From: Philhelius pedissequus | Lineage: Eukaryota > Arthropoda > Insecta > Diptera > Syrphidae | Direction: 5' to 3' | Length of the DNA stretch: 64,000 nt | NCBI GenBank assembly: GCA_910595825.1 | Contig: OU343160.1 | Coordinates: 338,599,075 to 338,663,074 of the forward strand | Shown: piece by piece, positions 54,549 through 64,000 of the stretch | Layout of the letters: each line of letters begins with the position of its first letter | Position numbering within the stretch: the first letter of the stretch is position 1 | The notes under the pieces: generated by a model | Seen by the model: only the letters and a program-made list of their open reading frames with translations | Told to the model about the DNA's origin: nothing | Databases searched by the model: none | Position numbers and translations under genes: made by a program

Positions 54549-57329
54549 CTTTCACCGAATTATTTCGTGCAGATTTGTTACGCATTATCTCGCTCCGAAA
54601 TTCAAATACCTATGTGACATTACACAACGTTAGGTTTTACGAGCAATCTCTTTGTGGGTTACTAAACGAAAAGTTACAACAAAGCCGTCAAAGTGATTTT
54701 CAATAAAATAATAAAAAAACAGTGGCGTAAAATTTTAAACGATTTAGTAATATGTTAAATCACTTTTAGTATGATACTAGGCTAAAAAGAGGATTTTGCT
54801 AATTTTAAACCAGTTTAGTATCTTACTATTTTCTTAAAATTTTACTAAAGTTAAAATCACAAAATGGCTACTTTATTTTTTTAGGGTCGTACTAAATCCC
54901 TATGCCACTTTGACATTTACAAACGACAAAAAGTTATGTTCGCTTACTTTTTGCACTATTTTAGGCGTGTTTAGTTGCAGTTTATTAAGAAAATAGATTT
55001 AGTATGGTGCTAGTTAAGAAGTGTTTAAAATTAGGAAAATATTAGTAAAGTGCTTTAGTATTAGCAAACTGTTAAGTAGTATCATGCTAAGCCCTTAACA
55101 CCAGGCTGCTTAAAAATTTGCGCCAGTGAGCTTAAATCAAATTCAAATATTAACATTTTGCTGTAAGTGGTGATTTTACAATGTATATACAAATATAATA
55201 GACTTGTACATAAAATGTACATGTGCATAATCAATGGCAACACTGAACACACAAACACAATAAAATACCTTGGCGCTTTTGGCCTCATAGCACAGCGACA
55301 GTTTTTCTTGATAACATCGTAAATGTATCTTGAATGAATTTGATTCAACGAATTCGAAACTCTCTAGTTTATTCCGTCAGTTGACTCGTACAAGTGCGGT
55401 TGGTATTCACTTAGCTTCTCCCATTTTACGTAAACCATTCCCAGATACAAAAGAAAAAAGTGCTAAAAGCAAAAGTGTTTCTCAAAGCTTTCCACAGTTA
55501 TTAAAAAAAAAACTCAACCGGAAAAAGATACACTTTGGTCGATGCGTGTGAAAATTTTCATATACAAAACAAATATCCTGTGACCTCCACATAACCGCTT
55601 CATAGTCAAATTGTGGCAACATCCCTTCACTCGGCCTAAACTGCTTTTCCCGTAGGTAAGATTGTACATAAATGTCTATTATTTATACTGCGGATACAAC
55701 TGAATTGAAAGAGCAGTAAAGTGTCATCATCACTATTGCGCTATCAAGGATTCAAGCATCTCTAAGATGTATCCATATTTGAAGGCCTTTGGTTTATGGG
55801 TGTGCAAGGAAAAAGATACTTTTCTCAGCACTGTATAGTGTAGGAATATGTTTGTGTGTATGTCGTTTGGGGTTTACGTAACATGACATAGTGTCCTGGA
55901 TTACATTTAACAGTAGGTACTCGTATACTGAGAGGACGTCGGTGATGGTGTTTTTGGTATAATTGCATTCCGTTGAGTGTAATTGGATTTTAAAGCGCGT
56001 GTGTTTGCAAATTAATTTACCAGGCACTTCTTCCCAATGGGTTTTTATTTACTTGAGACTTGAGACATTTTGAGTGTGTGTTTTTTCTTTTTGTTTGTTT
56101 AATGGACCTAGTGCAATTGTTTGGTAAAAAATGTTTATTTATTTTTATTTTGAGGAAACTTCCAAATTTATTTTGGATAAATTTTACATAACTCGGAATG
56201 GAAGCATATAACTCTCTCGAAGTTCTGAAATAATCTCTTCCCTATTTCAATTCTAATTCCAACGTAAGTGCGTTGGCAAGAACGTATCTAATATGTATGT
56301 ACTACATCTTTTGTTTTTGAAATAATGCTTTTGCTGCTTTTGCCTAATGCTGTTCGTTTCGAATGAATAACTTATGTGACTTAAAAGGATTTTTCCTGCA
56401 ATGTTTGTGGGTGTGTGTGTCATGGTGTTTATACAGATAGGGATTTCAAGAGAAAAGTTATGTTAGATTACGATAGAATAAAATATTTGAAAAGTAGATT
56501 GGTATATAATGTAGATAATTCGCAGAAGAGCGCCTGGATGTTTTCGATAACGAATGAATTAAAAAAATAAATTCTAAAAGCCATTTAAACTTTTTTGGAA
56601 GTTGGCATGCATAATTATTTTCCGCCTTTATTTGTTTTTTTTTTGTTTGCTTATAAATGGTGTCGCTTTATATAATTTTATGGAGAAGTCTCTTTTTTGT
56701 TCTTAGTGGAACTTTTAAGATTTTAATTCAGCCCTGAAGGGATTTACATACATATAGGTACCTACCAAACAAACATGTTTTTGCGTTGAAGTTTTGGAGT
56801 TACGTAAGTTCTTTATTTACCTAACGATACAATTATTTTTCGCTTAAGGATGATTACATCTTTTAGGCGAGCAAATGGAATGTAGGCTCCATTCCAAAAC
56901 CTTGAGATTATGAATAGATATTTATCAATTCAGGAAAGCTTGGAGTTCTAAATAACCTGAATTAGAATAAGTTTATTATTTTATACTTTTATCGATGTTT
57001 AAAGAAACTTTTTTTTAGCTTTAAGTTTTTTTAGTGGCTTATAAGTTAGCATTCCATATAAGTCTTTTCAGTGTCTTTCAATTTTATTTTGAAGGAATGT
57101 ACCCAATGCAAGGATTAGTTTCCTTTTAAAAAATAAATAAAGTGTCAGTCTAACGTAGGTCTATTAGTATGTATCACAGTAAATAATGAGAGGTAATATA
57201 AAATGCAAGAATAGATCGCATACCTTTTATTGAAGACTATATAATCATGATTTAGGCTGTGCCAAACATAAGCAAATATACATTATGACAACACATTTGA
57301 TTTTCCCTGATTTTTCGTAAAGCAGAATT
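54549..57329. other. No gene seen
   Basis: AT-rich. Region 54720-55090 has many TTTAGTA/TACTAAA phrases in both orientations but no defined ends. Small frames at 55082-55551 and 55794-56027 lack motifs. Confidence 0.35.
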
Positions 57330-57671
57330 GGGGTATTCACGATCCGGTGCAACAGGTCTAGTATCATTGTAAAAGTGCAATTTTTTTTGCACAACAACAA
57401 CTTACACTGACTAAGATTTTACAACACTTTTGCACTTTTGCTATACCCTAACCCTATTGCAACAGAAAAATTCAATGGTGCGAAATTTGCATGGTGGTCG
57501 TTGACAGCTTGGCAGCTGCTATTTTCTGTCGGAAATGCTTGTGGTCAAACTGATTTTGCATTTTTACTCCAGATTTGCAATATAATAGAAAATGTGCGTT
57601 CATGATTTACGGAAAAAAAATAAAATGTCACAATTTTACACCGTTTTGTTGCATCGGATCGTGAATGCCCC
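57330..57671. mobile_element. TIR element family B, intact copy 2
   Basis: Ends GGGGTATTCACGATCCGGTG and, inverted, CGGATCGTGAATGCCCC. 342 bp, in the opposite orientation to the copy at 975-2040, and uninterrupted. It lies directly next to a family X copy. Confidence 0.8.
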
Positions 57672-58810
57672 TAATAAAAAATCGCACGTACTTGTTCCTA
57701 TGTTCAATCACATTATATGCAAAATATTCTAAATGAAAACGGCTAAAAGTTTTGTTTAAAGTCGTTCCACTTAATTTTTTATATATAAAAATTCTTAAAT
57801 TTTTTCTAAAAAAAATTGGTGTGAACATTTTAAATGTTTACCCCCACTTTTACAGTGCGAATTTAAACTCCACTTTTGGTTTTAACTTCAGACCAACAAT
57901 TTCACAGTGTCGTTTAACCCTTGAACTGAGTTCAATTTCTAGTTTAAGTTAACTGAGATTATTCTGCCATTTAGCGGTCTTATTGTTTTTTTTTTATTCA
58001 GAAAATATTATAAACAAAAAAAAATTGTGTATTCAAATATTATCGAGTTGTTATAGAGATTTTGAATATTATTTTCTTTATTATTCTCGTTGTTTCGCGT
58101 GTTTTCTTGTGTCAAAGAGAGAAAGGGAGGACGAGGCAAGAAAAATGCTGATCAGATTTCACTGTGAAACCGGACGAATTAAACCAAAAATTTAAACTCT
58201 GTTTAAAGTTCAGTTAATCTTAAGCTTAAACGTGCACTGTGAAACTGTGGGTTAATAATATTAACTTAAAAACAAAATTTCCAAAAAAAATCGCCTACCC
58301 GTTTTCGAAATATTGAATTTTCAAAAAAAAAAAAATATTTTTTCTTTCAAAAATCCAAAAAAAACTATTATTCGAAAATTTTGAAAAGCAGTATTATTTA
58401 GGGGATAGAAGGAGATCCTGCATACAAATTTTGATCGAAATCCCTAGAGCCATTTATGAGAAAGTCGAAAATCAATAAAATGGCTGTATGGCAGGTACCG
58501 TTAATAACAAAATATTTTTAATATTTTAAGATGGTAGAAAAATTTGTATGGCAAGTACCGTTATTTTTGGGGCTAAAACAACGATTCAAAAATCTATTTT
58601 GAACAATCACTTAAAACGCCTAACCACCAAGTTTGAACAAAATCGGTTCCGCCCCTTTTGGGCTGTAGATCGTTCTGCAGACAGACAGACATCAGACAGA
58701 CATATGGAATTGCCGGACCCACTTTTTGGTGTTCTCTATCATCGTAATGTCAACTTTGATTTAAATCTCGAGTACGATTTTTTTTCCAAATGCAAAACTT
58801 GCTTAAAGTA
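57672..58810 (+). repeat. Dispersed repeat family X, copy split by an insertion
   Basis: 57680-57836 and 58256-58810 match 36374-37140 in order: ATCGCACGTACTTG, then ATTTTTTATATATAAAAATT, TTTTGATCGAAATCC, GGCAGGTACCGTT, and the end GGTGTTCTCTATCATCGTAA. The stretch between is the TIR element at 57838-58255. Confidence 0.65.
57838..58255. mobile_element. TIR element inserted in family X copy
   Basis: The left end TTACCCCCACTTTTACAGTGC and the right end, reversed TTAACCCACAGTTTCACAGTGC, are imperfect inverted repeats. TTTAAACT/AGTTTAAA and TTTCACAGTG motifs recur inside. The uninterrupted family X copy at 36374-37140 shows that this 418-bp block is extra. Confidence 0.65.
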
Positions 58811-58869
58811 CCTTGTGTAGTTCAATGTGTCCTTAAAAATTAAATAAAAAAATTCATTAAATTTGTCTG

Positions 58870-59345
58870 TGCAAAACTGAAGCAACTTCTTAATATTAAG
58901 AGTAGTATCCTTTCTTTTTAATACCTTCAGCACATCGGCGAGGCATATAACTTATCAAATTTTAGAATACTTTTGGCGAAATGTTTTCCCACTTTTCCTG
59001 TAAGTTACATTTTGCTTCGGATACGTTGCCCAGCGATTCGATTCTCGACGTGTGTCGTCGGGTCGTTTTCATGTTAAAGCACCCACTGAAGCGGCATTTC
59101 CCACATCTGCATTACCAGGATATCTTTGTATTTAAAGTAGTCCATTATTCCTTCGATATCATGGAGAGAAACAGGTCCAAATCATCACATTGCGGCCCTC
59201 ATGCTTCGCTGTGACATTATAGTATTTGGGATTAAGTCGTTGCCTTTCCACCGACGCACTGTTAATATCCCATCAGAGTTAATTAGGTTTTATTTTGACT
59301 CATCGCTCATCGAAAACGTTTTTCCATTGTTCAACTTACCAATGG
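58870..59345 (-). pseudogene. Decayed Tc1-type transposase, C-terminal half
   Basis: Reverse-strand pieces read SDGILTVRRWKGNDLIPNT, then DIEGIMDYFKYKDIL, then HENDPTTHV in place of the usual QDNDPKHTS catalytic motif, and finally SYMPRRCAEGIKKKGYYS near the C-terminus. Several stops and frame changes, and the third catalytic region is scrambled. Distinct from the two transposases at 6454 and 35048. No inverted ends found. Confidence 0.7.
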
Positions 59346-59457
59346 AGTATTCACTTTTTCACAAAACTCAACTTGTTAATCATAAATTTAAAAAGAAATA
59401 TAAATATATTAATCAAATTGAATAATTGAAAACAAATAGTGGGCAAAATGAGAAATC

Positions 59458-59998
59458 GGTATTGTGATTGTCGATCGCGTTCGACAACTACCCAAAATCC
59501 GATCGCTCGTTGTGATATCGCCGGTTGTAATAAGCAAGTTGTATTTCTTTTTCTTTTTTTGGAGGTAAAATTTTTATATAGATGCCATCAATACATTTCG
59601 TACAATACGTATTTCACTTTCTTGGGAAGAAAATTGTATCCATTTTGGACATACATTACGTGTGTTTCTATTACACAACTCCAAGGAGTTAAAAATTTCA
59701 TTTCTTGTTTCTTCTTCCGAATCTGTGTCACACGATTACACCCATTTTTTTTAGTTTAAATTTATATTTTTATAAAAATAAACAATTTTAAACAAACTTC
59801 ACGAAACGAAGAAAATAAATAAACAATCCAGTCTGAAAAAAAATCAATCTGCCAAGTCAGAAACAATTCACAATATATATTGTTTTTCATTCACAATAAC
59901 TAATATCCTAGTCGATTAAGTTACGCAATACCGATTGAAATATTTGTCGATGGTTATGATCCTTCAAAGAGAGATCGCTGATCGACAACCGCAATATG
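59458..59998. mobile_element. Possible TIR element (TTGTCGATC ends)
   Basis: The left GGTATTGTGATTGTCGATC and the right, reversed, GCCATATTGCGGTTGTCGATC are similar over about 19 bases. A 106-codon frame within has cysteines at the start but no domain I recognise. Borders and target duplication are uncertain. Confidence 0.4.
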
Positions 59999-62639
59999 GC
60001 CCAATGACGTTTTCGTACTCCAAAATTCTACAATTTTGTTTCTTGTCCTACCTATTCCTTTTGCAAAACAGACAATTTGACAGATGTAGCTTCAATAATA
60101 TGGCCGCTATCAACTGTCAAAGTTCGGAAGTCCATAAAACACTAATAAGACCACCTTTTTTAATATTAGAAGTGCAAATTAGAAATCGTTATAGATGTTT
60201 TTAAGATTTTAATTTGTATGCATATACATTTCAGTGATGTTGGATCATGGGAAAAATTCCTTTTCGTGGGAATTTCGACGTCAAAAGGGACAAAAGGAAA
60301 ACCAACTGAATTTTTTCAAATTTCTGCTTTCATAAGAATTTATTTTAACAAATAAATTCTTAAACAAACAATTCTAATAGATTGGATGTTTTTAATTTCC
60401 TATTACAAATTTCTCTATTTATGTATGCTTTCTATTTGTGTGTTCGAATTCGAACATCCATCATCAACGCCAACAGCATGAATATGAATGTTAGAATTAA
60501 TCATAGAACACAGGAGATTACAAAACTTCTACATTAGTGGTGAAAAAACGATGTCACAATATTTTTTATTTGTTATTTTTTGTGAAGCTATTTTTATGCC
60601 TGTATATTTTTATGATTATAAGAGTTTTGCACTTTGTAAGCACAAAATCATATCCGAAAAAGTTTCTTTAGTGTTTGAAATTCTATATTAATCTTCTTAA
60701 AAATATGAGATAATATCCCTTTTTAAGTTATTATTTTTATTATTTATAGGTATTTTTAAAGGAACTTTTATAACAGGCACACTTCAGAATAAACTTTGAA
60801 AAACAATACACTGTACATAAAATGGAATGAACTTTAAACTTTGGCGCGATAAGGAAAAATGGTTTTCTTCACCAATTACGTCACGAAGCCTATTCAAAAT
60901 TACAGGAATAAAGGGGGGAAATAGTAGTGTCGGAATTTTGTATTTTTTGATTCATCAAATTAATGCGAGTGCAAGAAGTGTAGGAGAAAAGGAAATTTTC
61001 GGAGTCGTAAAAGGGATTTCTCCTTAAAATGCTCTGATTAAAACCTCCAAACCACAATACTTATAAGATAACATAAAGAGAGCATGTAAAAGAATTAAAC
61101 AAATCAATTGTTTACTCTAAATAACATATGTATTAAAAACAAAAGCCTTTCACTGTCAATATACCTAACCTAAATACAGAGCAAATACGTGCGACCTAGT
61201 AGTGTAATTTATTTATTTATAGAAAGAGCGTTCTATGGCGTATGAGTGCTTTATATACAGATTAACTAATTCTTTCCCTCTTCAATCAAATTGTCTTGGA
61301 TTTCAACCTGTCTATCAATTTGCACGGCATTTTGTGTTTCGATCAATGTTCTTTATTGGTATTCGTTATTCCCATCTGCCATGTTGACTTTTAACAGGTT
61401 GATTTGACATGGAAATAGGGCATTCGTTACGTGGGTTGATTTTTCTTTGTTGAAAAACTGCTTAATAATAAATGATGTCAAATAAGTTACATCAATATAT
61501 AACTCGATTTCCCAGATCATCCGTTCTTTATCAGAATATTTAGCTCATTATTGATTATGGATATCTTGAAATTGAATCGCGTTTTGCTATTTATACTAGG
61601 TGGGGCAAAAGTAACGCCAACATATGAATTAGCTGCCATTTTGTTAGAAATTAAGAAAATCAGTATTTACATTAAACATTTTGAAATAAAACTTCTTCTG
61701 CGGCATTAGTGGTAAAATTTTAGCTGTCAGTAACATGTCAAATCGACATCATCCATATGTCAGAAAACGAAAAAGATTTTACTTTAAAAACAATGTTTTT
61801 TTTGCAAAAGAACCACAAAGATTATCGGCACAACATTTAAAAACATATTTTCATTAAAGAACCACATGAAAGTAGTTTTTTAAAAATTAAAATCAACCAC
61901 TAGAACCAAAAACCATTTTCATTTACAAAAAAACACCAAAACACATTTTTTTTGTACGAGTATTTAAATTTATGAATATTTTATTCTAAAAAACACATTT
62001 CATTTTCTTATAATTTACTTAAAATCTAACTATTTAAAACTAATAAATAATGTTTCCTAAAATAAAAAAAAAAATACACACACAATAAACAAAACTGTCA
62101 TGTTGACAAACGTAGACCAGCATTGCCATATATGAGGAATGTTAAGGCCTCTGTCAAATCTAAAAAAACATTATCATGCATTTTCTTTATTCTTGAACAG
62201 ATAGGATGCATAAGAAAATGATACGTGAGTGTAACGAGATCTCGGTGTTCTTGTCAAACTATGACGAGGATACACATAATAAAGCATTTCATGTCGTCGC
62301 GTTTCGTTAAATTAATACATACATTAAGCAATCAGTTACTCAATATTCGTCATTCTTTTTTTATATCTCGTCCCAATTTCGATTTTACTGATGTTAATCG
62401 GTGAGTTGAAAATGCTAAACCGCAGATCAAAATTTGAACCAACGTTGAACCTCACATAACTCGCCAAAATCGGTGAAATAAAATTCCTGAACCACGGATC
62501 AAAGCTTGAATGTCGGTGACATTATTATTTGTTTGAAAAATGGGGTCGTTATGTGGGATGTATTTATGCAAGTACGAATTCAAAGAAATGTCAACTTCGT
62601 TATTGACCGATTTCCATGAAATTGACAGCTGACATTATG
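59999..62639. other. No gene seen
   Basis: About 2.6 kb of AT-rich sequence. CTAGGTGGGGCAAAAGTAAC at 61598 resembles a mariner end (TTAGGTTGGC-type) but no partner end or transposase was found. Confidence 0.35.
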
Positions 62640-62644
62640 ATGGG

Positions 62645-64000
62645 TGCCTGTTTTAAATAGTTTAAAAATTGATGTCGCTTGTAGTAAACTTATCAACTCT
62701 TTAAATGAGGCAATTGATTTATATACCCCGAAGGATATCCCGAAATCATCATCAAAACCTCATTGGTATAATAACAAACTAATAAATCTAAACAATAAAG
62801 AAAAACAAAGCTTTTAATTTAGTTCACGAATCTAACAATGATAGTGTTTTCTATAATAAATACCTTCGGTCACAGGGGGAGCTTGATTTTTCTAAACAAA
62901 TTTCTATTTAAGCAATACGCTTTAAGCATGGAAATAAAGCTTAAAGCTAATAGTAAATGTATCTGGATGTTCATAAACAACAAAAAAAGATCCACTGGTA
63001 TTCCTAATCCGATTCATTATCTGTCAATATCAAGTGAATCTGCAAAAATTTGTAATCTGTTTGCTAATTTTTTTCGATCAGTGTTCAAGTTTTCGTGTCC
63101 TGGAATAAATTCAGTTGTAGATGATCCTCCTGATCAAATCAACAGAGGGAACTTGCAAATCAGCACAAGTGAGATAGTAGAAGAAGTGGAAAAATTGAAA
63201 GAGACACACAAATAAGTTACGACGGCTTTGCCCCCATTATTTTAAAAAAATGTGCTTGTACCTTAGCAGTTCCACTTGAAGTTATCTTCAATCGTTCTCT
63301 CCTAGAAGGCGATTTTCTGAATGTATGGAAGAGTTATTTTACTACCCCAATTTTTAAGTCGGGATCAAAAAACCAAGTTACGAACTACCGTCCTATTTGC
63401 AAGATATCTGCTATTCCAAAACTAGTCGAAGAGACTGTTTATAATAAGTTAGTTTTTGTATTAAAAGATGTTTTTTCGCCTTTGCAGCATGATTTCATTG
63501 GTGGTTGATCAACGACTACCAACCTGGCCGTTTTTAGCAATTATGTGTTAAGTTCTCTTGAACAAGGCTTTCAATGTGACACAGTTTACACAGATTTCTC
63601 AAAGGCCTTTGATAGAGTAGATCACTCGATCTTAGTTTCCAAGCTGAATAAAATATGTTTTCACTCTAATTTATTACAATGGTTAAAATCTTATCTTACA
63701 GGCAGAGTTCAGTTCGTAAGAATAAAAAACGTTCTTTCCGATCCCATTGAAGTGACTGCCGGAGTTCCCCAAAGGTAGTCCCTTAGGACCCCTTTTATTT
63801 CTAATTTTTATAAATGCCATTCCAAGATTTCTGACGAATTGTCTATGTTTGATCTACGCTGATGATTTGAAATTATTCTTAAGCATAAGATCAGCTCTAG
63901 GTTGTTTTAACCTTCAGAAAGATCTATCAAACTTTTCTATTTAGTGTAATAAGAATGATCCTCACTTAAATGTTTCGAAGTGTCATAATATAACATTTAG
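62645..64000 (+). pseudogene. Non-LTR retrotransposon (CR1/jockey-like) Pol, 5'-truncated, continues past the window
   Basis: Reads from about 62645 (VPVLNSLKIDVACSKL), just after the endonuclease domain, through HWYNNKLINLNN. It then passes into reverse transcriptase: NYRPICKISAIPKLVEE (about 63385), FSKAFDRVDHSILVSKL (about 63597), TAGVPQ (63755), and the catalytic YADD at about 63857-63868. The frame is broken several times: a frameshift near 62830-62930, another near 63205, a TGA in place of Arg at about 63507, and one extra base after GVPQ at 63773. The rest of the thumb and the 3' UTR lie off the right edge. Fairly few lesions suggest moderate age. Confidence 0.85.

Noticed and set aside
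54434..54706. 90-codon ORF as a gene
   Set aside because: Its first half is the hairpin element 54406-54548; nothing recognisable in the rest.
61598..61617. A mariner terminal repeat (CTAGGTGGGGCAAAAGTAAC)
   Set aside because: Only one end, several mismatches to known ends, and no partner or transposase nearby.
1..64000. Bacterial-type features (operons, CRISPR arrays, Shine-Dalgarno sites)
   Set aside because: Spliced genes, SINEs, Helitrons and LTR elements show a eukaryotic nuclear genome; no spaced direct-repeat array was seen.

Overview
The window is nuclear DNA from an insect, most likely a fly (Diptera). It is AT-rich, its genes have short GT-AG introns, and its cytochrome c, V-ATPase subunit H and Aurora B kinase proteins look dipteran. 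Only four ordinary host genes are visible. Most of the rest is transposable-element debris, so this looks like a repeat-rich, medium-to-large fly genome. From memory, VhaSFD and the cytochrome c genes are also close neighbours on Drosophila melanogaster 2L; this should be checked.

Host genes, left to right: the last three coding exons of VhaSFD (V-ATPase subunit H, + strand, 3876-4733; earlier exons lie off the left edge); an intronless, AT-rich, divergent cytochrome c paralogue (- strand, 12806-13132); a complete five-exon Aurora B kinase gene (+ strand, 16180-17388); and the canonical cytochrome c gene, Cyt-c-p-like (- strand, 23889-24215). No convincing host gene is seen from 24.2 kb to 64 kb. 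The one weak candidate is a short signal-peptide-like ORF at 43392, inside a TIR-bounded element.

Mobile DNA: the most striking object is a Tc1/mariner-superfamily transposon (6340-11215, TA target duplication) whose 361-codon transposase frame is intact except for two insertions. These are 1.7 and 1.85 kb copies of one unnamed element, lying head to head only 40 bp apart in opposite orientation, each with its own 9-bp target duplication. Together they form a near-perfect palindrome of about 3.6 kb. The element has GGG...CCC-type ends with arrays of an ATCCCGCG-containing repeat and no recognisable coding capacity.

Other elements include a second, decayed relative of that transposon (34944-36158), a BEL/Pao LTR retrotransposon deletion derivative with a PHD finger in its Gag (32386-34937), a Helitron-like end-to-end element (31471-31875), tRNA-derived SINEs, fragments of several non-LTR retrotransposons (the last runs off the right edge at 64000), a decayed Tc1 transposase, and about fifteen families of short TIR elements. 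Several of those families occur two or more times in the window and some are nested three deep. There are also inverted repeats able to form long hairpins (27356-27535, 42353-42825, 54406-54548, 38552-38617).

All calls come from reading the sequence and from six-frame translations. No alignment or database search was run. Borders of short elements come from matching inverted ends by eye and may be a few bases off.
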